In this document: piece by piece, positions 1 through 8,900 of the stretch
Position numbering within the stretch: the first letter of the stretch is position 1
Layout of the letters: the number at the start of each line of letters is the position of its first letter
Assembly: GCA_017431845.1 (NCBI GenBank)
Contig: JAFRKG010000148.1
Span: 1-61,150, forward strand
Length of the DNA stretch: 61,150 nt
Direction: 5' to 3'
Source of the DNA: Methanosphaera sp.
Lineage (GTDB): Archaea; Methanobacteriota; Methanobacteria; Methanobacteriales; Methanobacteriaceae
Translations under genes and position numbers: made by a program
The notes under the pieces: model-generated
Databases searched by the model: none
What the model saw: the letters and a program-made list of their open reading frames with translations, nothing else
Told to the model about the DNA's origin: nothing

Positions 1-86
1 CGTGTATCGTTTTCTAATTTTTTGATTTCCTTTTGTACATCTGTAACAATTCCAGGATACTCTTTTATTAATGTTTGCTCAGACAT
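1..86 (-). CDS. 5' end of an unidentified gene (partial)
   Basis: An ATG at 84-86 on the minus strand opens a frame without stops that runs off the left edge. The 28 visible residues begin MSEQTLIKEYPGIV and become charged (KEIKKLEND), so a helical or coiled-coil start is likely. No family can be assigned from so short a piece. It is divergent from the small ORF at 166-264. Confidence 0.5.
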   Translation of the reverse strand, partial: MSEQTLIKEYPGIVTDVQKEIKKLENDT

Positions 87-165
87 ATTACTATATCTAT
101 CTCCATACATATTTATAAGTTTCTATGTCGATTACTATATTTGTTAAAATTGGAAGGTGAACACA

Positions 166-264
166 TTGGATAATGGTACAAAAGATGCTTTGAAATTATT
201 CATTGAACTAATAATAATATTTGCAGCATTATATTACATACCTATTCTTCTAACAGGAGGATAA
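166..264 (+). CDS. small single-pass membrane peptide, 32 aa
   Basis: A TTG start is preceded by a strong ribosome binding site (GGAAGGTGA at 152-160, five bases before the start). The peptide has a charged N-terminus (MDNGTKDALK), one hydrophobic segment rich in Ile, Leu, Ala and Tyr (about residues 11-29), and ends in LLTGG. The topology suggests a small inner-membrane protein. I do not recognise a family. The near-ideal ribosome binding site is the main reason to call it real. A TTG start and short length explain why gene finders would skip it. Confidence 0.55.
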   Translation: MDNGTKDALKLFIELIIIFAALYYIPILLTGG

Positions 265-352
265 TAATTTTCCACCTCCGAAATCAAATGTATCAAATAC
301 AGATATTATTTGAGTAATATAATATAAAAAAATCAAATAAAAAATATTTAAC

Positions 353-389
353 AAAAAAAAGTTTTATGGAAGACCACTATCTTCTTCCA
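353..389 (-). terminator. hairpin plus U-tract after the acetyltransferase gene
   Basis: Read on the minus strand, TGGAAGA/TCTTCCA (383-389 and 367-373) forms a perfect 7-bp stem with a 9-base loop. It is followed by a short spacer and eight consecutive T (353-360). It lies 26 bases past the stop of the acetyltransferase gene at 415, so it is well placed to end that transcript. Confidence 0.55.
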
Positions 390-414
390 AATAACTTATA
401 TTCTAAAAAGTAAC

Positions 415-981
415 TTATTCTAAATCATTTTCAATTTCTTTAATAACTCTTGCTGGAACACCAACAGCTAAAGAATTATCAGGGATATCCTTATTAACAA
501 CTGCTCCTGCCCCAATAACAACATTGCTGCCTATAGAAACTCCAGGAAGAATTGTTACATTCCCACCAATCCAAACATCATCCCCAATAACAATAGAAGA
601 AGCTTTTTCCAAATGTTTACGCCTGTCTTTAGGACTTATAGGATGACCAACAGTTGTTATTAAAGTATTTGGACCAATCAGAACATCATTTCCCATATGA
701 ACTTCAGTTACATCCAATATGGTTAAATTATAATTTGCAAAGAAATTATTTCCAACAAAAATGTTTTTTCCATTATCACAATTAAAAAATCGTTCAATAA
801 GAACATTTTCTCCAACAGAGCCCAACATTGCATTTAATTGCTTTTCACGTTCCTGATTATCTAGAGGGTCAATATTATTATATTTTTGACATTGCACTAA
901 TGCATTTTCCTTGATTGCAATAATTTCTTCATCATCATAACAATAATCTAAACCGGCTTTTAGTTTTTCTAGTTCTGTCAT
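415..981 (-). CDS. sugar O-acetyltransferase (maltose/galactoside acetyltransferase-like)
   Basis: Acetyl-CoA-dependent O-acetyltransferase of the left-handed beta-helix (hexapeptide) superfamily. The N-terminal third holds the Maa-type helical cap (ELEKLKAGLDYCYDDEE). The rest is hexapeptide repeats of the form [IV]-G-x-x-[VA]-x (for example IGDDVWIGGNVTILPGV). The family catalytic His is visible in TTVGHPI. The length of about 188 residues is normal for the Maa/LacA group. Three Met codons occur close together at the start (993, 984, 981); none has a convincing ribosome binding site, and the last one matches the usual family N-terminus. The physiological sugar cannot be inferred. It is a stand-alone gene with a hairpin terminator downstream. 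Confidence 0.85.
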   Translation of the reverse strand: MTELEKLKAGLDYCYDDEEIIAIKENALVQCQKYNNIDPLDNQEREKQLNAMLGSVGENVLIERFFNCDNGKNIFVGNNFFANYNLTILDVTEVHMGNDVLIGPNTLITTVGHPISPKDRRKHLEKASSIVIGDDVWIGGNVTILPGVSIGSNVVIGAGAVVNKDIPDNSLAVGVPARVIKEIENDLE

Positions 982-1024
982 CATAATAATCATTTCAAAA
1001 AAAAAGTATTGTTAGCATGAGTAT

Positions 1025-1321
1025 TCATGCCATTATCATTTTATTTGGTTCAAGTCGTCCTATCAATTCAGTGAATTCATCGTAATGTTCACTCATGAAA
1101 TCCGATAAGAAATATAGTTTACCATATTTCTCCCCATAAGACTCCACTATATTTAATTCTTTTAATTTAGTAAGGTGATGTTTCACTGTCCTATAATTTA
1201 AATTCAATTCTTTTGATAATTGATTTATGTTATATGGTTTTTCCTTAATTTTTTTAATTATTTTAATCCTATTATCCGAACCTTTAGTTCCTAATAAGAT
1301 CCATTGAATAATCTTTTTCAT
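1025..1321 (-). CDS. ArsR-like winged-helix transcriptional regulator
   Basis: A 98-residue protein with a classical winged helix. Residues about 15-75 contain IKIIKKIKEKPYNINQLSK, the recognition helix LNYRTVKHHLTKLKEL, and a wing (VESYGEKYGKLYFL). This is the ArsR/DUF7347-type arrangement common in methanogen genomes. There are no Cys pairs or other obvious metal ligands, so metal sensing is not supported. The C-terminal helix may dimerise. It lies 31 bp upstream of the acetyltransferase gene on the same strand, so the two may be co-transcribed. Target unknown. Confidence 0.7.
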   Translation of the reverse strand: MKKIIQWILLGTKGSDNRIKIIKKIKEKPYNINQLSKELNLNYRTVKHHLTKLKELNIVESYGEKYGKLYFLSDFMSEHYDEFTELIGRLEPNKMIMA

Positions 1322-1482
1322 AGTACCAAGTCCAATAATATTGTTAAAAATATGTTATATATATTATGCTTTAGAACTATTTAACATTTTCCAATTAAAG
1401 TAAAACAAGTTTACTAAAAAGTATGTATATTGAAATTTAGAAATATTAATCCTGGAAAGAAAAAATAAATACAGATGATTTT

Positions 1483-1743
1483 ATGAAAGAAAGAAATTTA
1501 ATAATTTTAATTGTTGGAATTATCCTCGTAGGTTTATTATTTTTTTCAAATATGAACCAGTTTAGCCTTAATATTCCAGATAACCAGGTGAATGATTCCA
1601 ATAATAATAATCAAGAAATACACCAAGAAAGCAATACCCAGTACACACAAGATACCAATAATAATAAACCTGTTGAAGAAGTATCAGAAGATACAAAAAA
1701 CATAAAACCAACTGATTCCTCATCCAAGGGAAACAACACTTAA
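1483..1743 (+). CDS. small membrane-anchored, Asn-rich exported protein
   Basis: An 86-residue protein with a basic start (MKERN), one transmembrane helix at about residues 6-22 (ILIVGIILVGLLFF), and a low-complexity tail rich in Asn, Gln, Thr, Ser and Glu. The tail composition resembles extracellular proteins of this lineage, so the helix probably serves as a signal anchor with the tail outside. There are no catalytic motifs and the family is not recognised. The gene could be a lineage-restricted surface protein. Confidence 0.5.
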   Translation: MKERNLIILIVGIILVGLLFFSNMNQFSLNIPDNQVNDSNNNNQEIHQESNTQYTQDTNNNKPVEEVSEDTKNIKPTDSSSKGNNT

Positions 1744-1910
1744 ACTCCCCATTTTATTTTTAAATAGCTCTTTTATCATGTTTTAATTAATTTTATACAA
1801 CATGAAAACAATACCACCTAATTTCTTAAAATTGATTAAACACAACTAATAAAGAGTATCATATAATAAGAAAATGAAATGAAAAAATAAATCAATGGAG
1901 CATAACAATT

Positions 1911-2582
1911 ATGAAAATATCATACTGGATTGACTACAACTGCCCCTACTGTTATATTGGAATTAACAGATTAAACAAAGCCATAAATGAATTAAAACTA
2001 AATGATGTGAAAATGGATATTCATTCCTTTGAATTAGATCCAAATGCACCAACAACTGCCAATACCACAACATTAGAAAGATTTGCAGAGAAATATAATC
2101 TAAGCAAAACAGATGCACAAAAAGAAATAGATAAAATTACAAAATGGGCTAATGAAGATAATTTAAACATAAAATACGAGACAACAAAATTTACTAATAC
2201 CCGTGATGCACACCGTTTAACCAAACTCGCAATACTGAGCAATAACCAAAGTATCATAAATAAATTCAGCAACTTATTATACGAAGCATATTTTGTTGAT
2301 AATTTAGAACTAGCTAATAAGGACGTTCTCTTAGATCTCAGTATCAAAGCAGGTTTAGAAAAAGAGGAAGTTCAAAATGTTCTTGATTCCGATAAATTTG
2401 ATAAAGAAGTAGAACTTGATGAGAGAGTTGCAGCTGATACAGGTATAAGAGGAGTTCCTTACTTCATTTTCAATAATAGACATGCAGTACCTGGAGCATT
2501 ACCAACCAGCGAGTTTATTAATGTTCTTAGAAAAATTAAATTTGAAGAAGATATTGCTAAAGAATATGCTGCTAAACAATGA
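1911..2582 (+). CDS. DsbA family oxidoreductase, FrnE-like
   Basis: A 223-residue thioredoxin-fold protein of the DsbA/2-hydroxychromene-2-carboxylate isomerase-like (FrnE) group. The redox motif CPYC is at residues 11-14 of the first strand. The helical insertion follows, and the cis-Pro segment is visible as GIRGVPYFIFNNRHAVPGA near the C-terminus, which is typical of FrnE. There is no signal peptide, so it should act in the cytoplasm as a thiol-disulfide oxidoreductase. GGAG lies a normal distance before the ATG. It stands alone between two exported-protein genes. The substrate is unknown. Confidence 0.85.
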   Translation: MKISYWIDYNCPYCYIGINRLNKAINELKLNDVKMDIHSFELDPNAPTTANTTTLERFAEKYNLSKTDAQKEIDKITKWANEDNLNIKYETTKFTNTRDAHRLTKLAILSNNQSIINKFSNLLYEAYFVDNLELANKDVLLDLSIKAGLEKEEVQNVLDSDKFDKEVELDERVAADTGIRGVPYFIFNNRHAVPGALPTSEFINVLRKIKFEEDIAKEYAAKQ

Positions 2583-2711
2583 CCCTCAACCTCATACATC
2601 TTCTCCCTCCTTTAATTGACAATACATAAAACTATTTTTTAATCAAAAAATTTTATTAAAAATAAAATATGTTTAAATAATTTACACTATATAATAATTT
2701 ATAGTGATTGT

Positions 2712-4247
2712 ATGAATAAAAAAGTTATTATAGGCGCACTTGTTATATTATTGGCTTGTTGTGGGGTATTTGCCTCACTAACTGGTCTTACAACTGGACT
2801 AGGTAATGATGGAATAAGTGCACCAAATGTAGATTTATTAAGCTTAGAAATTAAGGAGAACCTGGTTACTGCTGATTCAGTGACAACAGAAAAAAAATGG
2901 TATACAACAGACAAATCAGATACTAACACGATTCTTGTAGAAAATAATAGTACATTAAATATTACGGATTCAGCAGTGAATAAAACTGGTGACAGCTCAA
3001 GTAATGGAGATAATGTTGATTTTTATGGTACCAATTCTGCAATTCTTGTTAAAAAAGGTTCCGTTGCCAATATTGAAAAAACAGTTATTAATACTAGTTC
3101 TAAGGGTTCTAATGCAGTTTTTGTAACTAATTCAGAACAAAATAGTGAACAGACAACCAACGAACCAGGTAATATGCAGAGCATGTCCCCTAATATGCAA
3201 CAACCACCTGAAAATGAGGGTCTTGGTGGAATGTCTGGTCAAGGTTCTGGTGTACCTCCAAGTATGCCTCCTGAAGGAGATGGAGGAAATAATAATCCTG
3301 GTATGAGTAATGAAGATTATTCAAGTGGTGGTGCTACAGCTAATGTTAAAGATGTGGAAATTAATACATATAATGATAAGTCAAGAGGTCTTGATGCCAC
3401 TTATGGTGGAAAAATTTATGCAGAGAACGTGATTATTAACACAAGAGGTGGTAGTTGTGCAGCTATTGCAACTGACAGAGGAGAAGGTACTGTTACTGCA
3501 AACAGATGTATACTGAATACGGGAGTGGAAAATGGTACTGGAAGAGGTTCACCTTGTATTTATTCAACGGGAAATATTACAGTGACAAATTCAAAAGGCA
3601 CTGCTTATAATTCACAAATTGCATGTATTGAGGGTAAAAATAGTATTACGCTTAATGATTGTGATTTAAACTGTTTTGGTGGTGGAAATCGTGAAGAAAA
3701 TGGAAAATTTGTGGATCTTGGAGGATTTTTCATTTACCAGAGTATGAGTGGTGATGCGAATATTGGTACTGCAACATTAAATGTTACCAATTCTAAATTA
3801 AGTATAAATGAATCATCCGAACATTACAGTACTGCCCCAATGTTTCATGTGACAAATACGAAGGCCATAATTAATATAAAAAACAGTGAATGTAACTTTG
3901 GTAGTGGAACTTTATTAAATGTATCTGGACAAAATCAATGGGGAACTGCTGGTAGTAATGGTGGTGATCTGGAATTTAATATGAATTCTGAATCATTGAA
4001 GGGCAACATGTCTGTTGATAAAATTAGTTCTTTATCATTAAATATGGTTGATAGTGATTATACTGGAAGTGTTAATCCTAGTGACGATTATGGAAACACA
4101 ACTGTGAAGCTCGATGATAAAAGTAGTTGGACTTTAACTGGTGATTGTCATGTTTCAAGTCTTGAAAATCATGGTAATATAGAATATGGTTCATATACGT
4201 TATATGTTAATGGTGAAGCATATACTGCTTCTAATCCATACAAATAA
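2712..4247 (+). CDS. secreted right-handed beta-helix protein (adhesin-like)
   Basis: A 511-residue exported protein. Residues 1-25 form a signal peptide or anchor (MNKKVIIGALVILLACC). Short strand-turn repeats with Asn, Thr, Gly and Ser follow, typical of a right-handed beta-helix (for example NIEKTVINTSSKGSNAV and VTVTNS-type rungs). The helix is interrupted at about residues 145-210 by a linker rich in Met, Pro and Gly (QPPENEGLGG, PPSMPPEGDGG). After it comes a conserved-looking block (RGLDATYGGKIYAE, CAAIATDRGEGT, GSPCIYSTGNITV) that I associate with bacterial gut-commensal surface proteins. It has no C-terminal anchor. Function is probably carbohydrate or surface binding (inference). 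Codon choice is more T-ending than in its neighbours, which may reflect transfer. Confidence 0.7.
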   Translation: MNKKVIIGALVILLACCGVFASLTGLTTGLGNDGISAPNVDLLSLEIKENLVTADSVTTEKKWYTTDKSDTNTILVENNSTLNITDSAVNKTGDSSSNGDNVDFYGTNSAILVKKGSVANIEKTVINTSSKGSNAVFVTNSEQNSEQTTNEPGNMQSMSPNMQQPPENEGLGGMSGQGSGVPPSMPPEGDGGNNNPGMSNEDYSSGGATANVKDVEINTYNDKSRGLDATYGGKIYAENVIINTRGGSCAAIATDRGEGTVTANRCILNTGVENGTGRGSPCIYSTGNITVTNSKGTAYNSQIACIEGKNSITLNDCDLNCFGGGNREENGKFVDLGGFFIYQSMSGDANIGTATLNVTNSKLSINESSEHYSTAPMFHVTNTKAIINIKNSECNFGSGTLLNVSGQNQWGTAGSNGGDLEFNMNSESLKGNMSVDKISSLSLNMVDSDYTGSVNPSDDYGNTTVKLDDKSSWTLTGDCHVSSLENHGNIEYGSYTLYVNGEAYTASNPYK

Positions 4248-4299
4248 TATAATTTAAACCCCATTCTATTTTTTAAAAAAAATATAGTGATTAATTTTA

Positions 4300-4692
4300 T
4301 TAATCTAATTTTACAACATTTTTTATTAGGGTAAACTGGATTGGACCTTCTTGATCTACATAGAATCCTGTTTTCATATGATTTGGCACATTTTGTGGTT
4401 TTATGCTTTCATGATTTAATACTAGTTCTGCACCAACATCGCTTTTATGGAATACTTCATAAGGTGCTTCATTTATTGCATTTACCATGAGTTTCATATC
4501 TTCATCATTACCTTCATATTCATATGCCCATTCGTCTTCAGATATTTTGAATTCTATTTCATCAACTACTCCAATATCATCATTGATTAACCTGAACTCT
4601 ATTAGTTTATCATTATATTTGCATTCGCAATATTGTACTATTTCACTAACTCCGTCCATAATTAAGGCATCTAGTATATTGTTTATTTCCAT
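4300..4692 (-). CDS. acidic cytosolic protein of unknown function
   Basis: A 130-residue protein with a strong ribosome binding site (GGAGA) upstream of ATG. It is acidic (many Asp and Glu), with no signal peptide, membrane segment or recognised motif. The first half is probably alpha/beta (EFRLINDDIGVVDEIEFKIS), and the second half carries VNAINEAPYEVFHKSDVG. I cannot name a family. It converges on the beta-helix gene 52 bp away. It looks like a real gene from its composition, ribosome binding site and lack of a competing frame. Confidence 0.6.
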   Translation of the reverse strand: MEINNILDALIMDGVSEIVQYCECKYNDKLIEFRLINDDIGVVDEIEFKISEDEWAYEYEGNDEDMKLMVNAINEAPYEVFHKSDVGAELVLNHESIKPQNVPNHMKTGFYVDQEGPIQFTLIKNVVKLD

Positions 4693-4849
4693 TAAAATTT
4701 CTCCTAAATTATTATTATATGTTAGAGTTATGTATGTTATTTAAAATAATTAACACTTACTACTTTTATTAATGTGGAATTAATTTTGAATTATTTGTTA
4801 ATATTTTCTGTTTATGAATTTTTTTTGTTTAAAATGAGATAGTTTTTAG

Positions 4850-4873
4850 TTCGCTATACCCTTATATAACGAA
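4850..4873 (+). promoter_or_regulatory. inverted repeat around a TATA-like box, candidate operator upstream of mntP
   Basis: TTCGCTATA (4850-4858) and TATAACGAA (4865-4873) are inverted repeats of nine bases with one mismatch and a 6-base spacer. The right arm contains TTATATAA, a good archaeal TATA box. A repressor bound here would block TBP/TFB. It is about 210 bp upstream of the mntP start, so a long leader would follow if this is the mntP promoter. Inference only. Confidence 0.3.
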
Positions 4874-4957
4874 GTAAAAATATATTGTGTTTATTTTAAA
4901 ATTTTAAAGAAAATCATACCCTTCTAAACTAATAAAAATAACATATCACATATACAT

Positions 4958-4984
4958 GTAGTGATTAAAAAAAACTACTTTTTT
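4958..4984 (+). terminator. hairpin with U6 in the putative mntP leader
   Basis: GTAGT (4958-4962) pairs with ACTAC (4974-4978) around an 11-base A-rich loop. It is followed at once by six T (4979-4984). It lies between the candidate TATA box and mntP on the coding strand, so it could act as an attenuator. The stem is short and AT-rich sequence produces such structures by chance. Confidence 0.25.
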
Positions 4985-5080
4985 GAAATCATACAACATA
5001 AAGGAAAACTTAATACTAAAATGAAAACTATTAACAATTATAAAATTGAAAATAATATGTAATGTCAAATGAGGATTAAC

Positions 5081-5629
5081 ATGGATTACATTTCAATACT
5101 ATTAATATCAGTAGCATTAGCTATGGATGCATTTAGTGTATCCATTACAAAAGGATTTACACAAAAAGATCTAACTAAGATACAAACATTATGGTACGGA
5201 ATATTCTTCGGAGGCTTCCAGGGATTAATGCCCTTAATAGGTTTTTACTGTGGAAGTACCATCACAACATTCATATCATTCATAGCACCAATAATAGGAT
5301 TTATTTTACTATTAATTATTGGAATAAATATGATACGAGAAAGTTTAAGTAATGACGAAGAAGAAATAACAGATACATTCAGTTTTAAGGAAGTTACACT
5401 CCTTGCAATAGCTACAAGTATTGATGCATTTGCAATAGGACTTACCTTTGCATTCCTAAATACCGAACCATTCATACCATCAACAATAATTGCCATTGTT
5501 GCACTAATATTTAGTATCATAGGAATATTTATTGGTAAAAAATTAGGCAACATATTTGGTGATAAATTCCAAATTATAGGTGGAATTATCTTAATATGTA
5601 TCGGAATTAAAATACTACTTGGATTTTAA
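5081..5629 (+). CDS. mntP: manganese efflux pump MntP
   Basis: A 182-residue, six-helix membrane protein of the MntP (YebN/DUF204) family that exports Mn(II). Two internally homologous halves are visible, each with the family signature Asp: LAMDAFSVSITKG near the N-terminus and TSIDAFAIGLTFA in the second half. Glycine-rich helices (GGFQGLMPLIGFYCG; IIGIFIGKKLG) complete each half. The start is set at 5081 because GAGG lies just upstream; an in-frame ATG at 5069 would place this ribosome binding site inside the coding region. It is monocistronic. Regulation by Mn is likely from family knowledge, and the upstream region carries candidate elements. Confidence 0.88.
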   Translation: MDYISILLISVALAMDAFSVSITKGFTQKDLTKIQTLWYGIFFGGFQGLMPLIGFYCGSTITTFISFIAPIIGFILLLIIGINMIRESLSNDEEEITDTFSFKEVTLLAIATSIDAFAIGLTFAFLNTEPFIPSTIIAIVALIFSIIGIFIGKKLGNIFGDKFQIIGGIILICIGIKILLGF

Positions 5630-5980
5630 AGACACAACTCCTTTTAGTATTAACCACCCAAAAACCTTTTTTATTAACAAATAATTATTTTTTAAAACAT
5701 TCAACATAACATCCACATACTCATTTTATCATATATAACCAAAGATAATACTAATTATAAAGAAAACACATTCAAAATATATATTAAATTAAAGTAACTT
5801 TAAAAACATGAAAAAAATGAATAAATTTCATAAAGTATAATGTAAAAAACACCAAAGCTAAAAACAAAAATTTATACTTAACAAAATACAAAAAGAGTAT
5901 CATTGATATATGATTATATTAATATAACAACTCTTTTGAACAATAATATTAAGAAATGGAGGAAAATAGAGGTTTAAACT
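5630..5980. other. intergenic region upstream of the giant adhesin gene
   Basis: There is no gene here. A TATA-like sequence (TTTATACTT, about 5871-5879) lies roughly 100 bp before the adhesin start, giving a leader of about 75 bases. In that leader AAAAGAGT (5891-5898) and ACTCTTTT (5930-5937) are perfect inverted repeats around 31 bases. GAGG precedes the ATG at 5981. The remainder is featureless AT-rich DNA. Confidence 0.45.
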
Positions 5981-8900
5981 ATGATTACAAAGAAAACAAA
6001 GCTAATATGCTTATTCTTAGTAATATTATTTATTTCTTTGGCTACCGTATCGGCAACGGATAACTCAAATACAAATAACCAAACAACCGATACCATAACA
6101 GACCATACTACAACAACAAGCCAAAGTAATATAATAACACAAGACAAAACAGTCAATGATAATTCCAAAAATAAAAAAACAGAATATAATAACATAAACA
6201 CTACCAACAATACAAAATCAATAAACAAAAAAGACACGACAACATATACCAAAACAGCAACAACATTCTCACAAGTATATGCAACACATGGTGGAGACGC
6301 ATCAGTTAACGGACAAGACATAAACAATCCAACAACATTCTACCATGCATTGCAAATCATAGGACAAAATGGTGTAATAAAATTTGTTAACAGAGATGAA
6401 GATGTTAAATATGAATTCAAATCACCTATATCCATTAACGATGTAGTTCTTAGTCAAGGGACAACAAAATTTACAATAACTGTTTCTGATCCGGACAGCG
6501 GACACAAATTAATATTTGATGGATTAAACCAATCCCAGTTATTCGTTATAGAAGATGGATATGATATTAAATTCCAATACGTTAACTTTGAAGACTCAAA
6601 TGCTACTGGAGATAAAGGTACCGTTAACGGTGGTGCAATATTTGCAGTGAATTCAAACATAACCTTCCAGTCATGTAACTTCACAAACACGCATGCCGTA
6701 GGTAATGGTGGATCAATATTCCTAAGTGGAGGAACAATAAACTTTGCATGGGATAATGTATTTACCAATTGTACCTCAAAATCAAATGGAGGAGCATTAT
6801 TCCTAGCAGGAACAGGTTATACAAAATTACATAACTTAACATTTGTAAACTGTAATGCAAGCACACATGGTGGAACAATCTTTGGAACAGGAGCATACTT
6901 CGACATTGACATGAACCATTTCATAAACTCCACATCAGGCGTAGATGGTGGAACATTCTACATAAATGGTGATTTAAAACTACATAACTCAGATGTTGAT
7001 AGAAGTTATGCCGGACGAGACGGTGGACTTATACACATAGAAAACGGAACTTTATACTTTGGATTATTAACTCTAACAGATAACCATGCAGGCCGTGACG
7101 GAGGAGCAGTATACGGAACAAACATTACATTCAACCATACATCCAACATTTACTTTTATAACAATACCGCAGGACGTGACGGAGGAGTATTCTATTTCAA
7201 CAACGTTACCACCAATAAGGGTGTAGTAACAACAGCAAATAACAACAGTGCAGGAAGATATGGTGGAATATACTACATATCCAATACAAACTTCACACTA
7301 CAAAACTTAGACTCAAATATAAGCAATGCCACATTTGGAGGAGTACTATATGCATTAAATTCAACAATTAATATGCAAACAGCCAATATTAATAATTCCA
7401 ATGCATCACGAGATGGTGGAATCATTTACTGTGAAAACACTAACTTTACATCACTCAGTAACTTCAGAACCATTAATTCAACAGCAGTAAATGGAGGTGC
7501 AATGTACTTCCTTAATTCAACCGCAACAGTTTCCAATGGAGCATCATTCACCAATTCAAAAGCTGAAGAGAATGGTGGAATGATCTACTGTGAAAACTCA
7601 ACATACCACTCATCAGGAAACGTACCTTATGTTAACGGTACTGCCGGAAACAATGGTGGAGCAATATATGCAACTGCCAATTCAGAAGTATCATTAAACG
7701 AAACTCCACTAAATACAAATACTGCCGGAAACAATGGTGGTGGAATATACGTTGACGAATCAACACTTTACATCCACATTAATGCCGCACCTGGAGTAGC
7801 AAATAACACTGCATTAAACGGTGGAGCAGTATATGCAACAAAATCAAACGTTACAATAAATTCTTCAAGTATTGCAGATAACAAGGCAACCGGAACCGAA
7901 ACAGGATCAGGTCTTGGTGGAGGAGTATATGCAGATGAATGTATTATAAACATTACTGGCGGACCAACCATCAGAAGTAACCGTGCAAACAATGGTGGTG
8001 GATTATACATAACCAATTCAAATGCATCCGTAGCAGCATCAATCATAGCAAATAATGCAACCAATAAAACTGAAGATCCATTAAATGAGAGTGGACTTGG
8101 TGGAGGAGTATATGTTGCATATTCCAATATTTCATTCGTTGGAAGTGGACAGTTTACAAGTAACACCGCATCCGATGGTGGAGCAATATATGCACTTTAT
8201 TCCGATTTATCAGGATTTACTGGTGCGGGCGGAGCTCACCATGTATCAAGAAACGGTGGATTAGTATATTTAAGTTATTCAAACTTAACACTGGCTAACA
8301 ACAACTTTAACGGAGGAACTGCTGGTGCAAATGGTGGTTCATTCTATGTTGACCATGGAAACTTAACATTAAACCACGTGTCATTATCCGACAACAAAGC
8401 TGGTGCAAATGGTGGAGCAATATATTCCGTGAACGGTACTGTAACTATTGACGGTGCCCAAAGTGGAGCCAATGTTGCAAATGGTTCAGGTGGATTCATC
8501 TATGCTATCGGAGAACAGAACAATCTTACATTAAACCATTACGGAATTAACATCAACAATGCAACAGAAAAAGGTGGAGCAATCTATAACGATGAAGGTT
8601 CATTAAATATTTATAACTCAGCTTTCCAGGCAAACTTTGCAAATCAGACCGGGGGAGCAATCTATAACAATGGAAAAGTTACTTCACAGAATTTAACATT
8701 CAGAAACAACCATGGAACCGAAGGAGGAGCAATCTATAACGATGAAAACAGTACTTTCATACTGGATAACTTCTACTTAGAATACAATAATGCAAATGTC
8801 TCAGGTGGAGCAATCAATAATATAGGTAATATGTCAATATACGATGGTGCTCTAGTAGGATCATGGACAGATGCAAATGCTTCAACAATATACAACAACG

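Larger units (their letters stand above)
4693..5080. other. divergent intergenic region with possible mntP leader
   Basis: There is no gene in this stretch. It separates the 4300-4692 gene (minus) from mntP (plus). It contains an imperfect palindrome overlapping a TATA-like element (4850-4873) and a hairpin followed by six T (4958-4984), both listed separately. The rest is AT-rich without further structure that I can support. Confidence 0.6.

Noticed and set aside
256-279. GGAGG/CCTCC hairpin at the end of the 32-residue ORF
   Set aside because: The stem is only five bp and has no U-tract behind it, so I do not call it a terminator.
2699-2929. Antisense ORF at the start of the beta-helix gene
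   Set aside because: It is a shadow of the signal-peptide region of the 511-residue gene on the plus strand.
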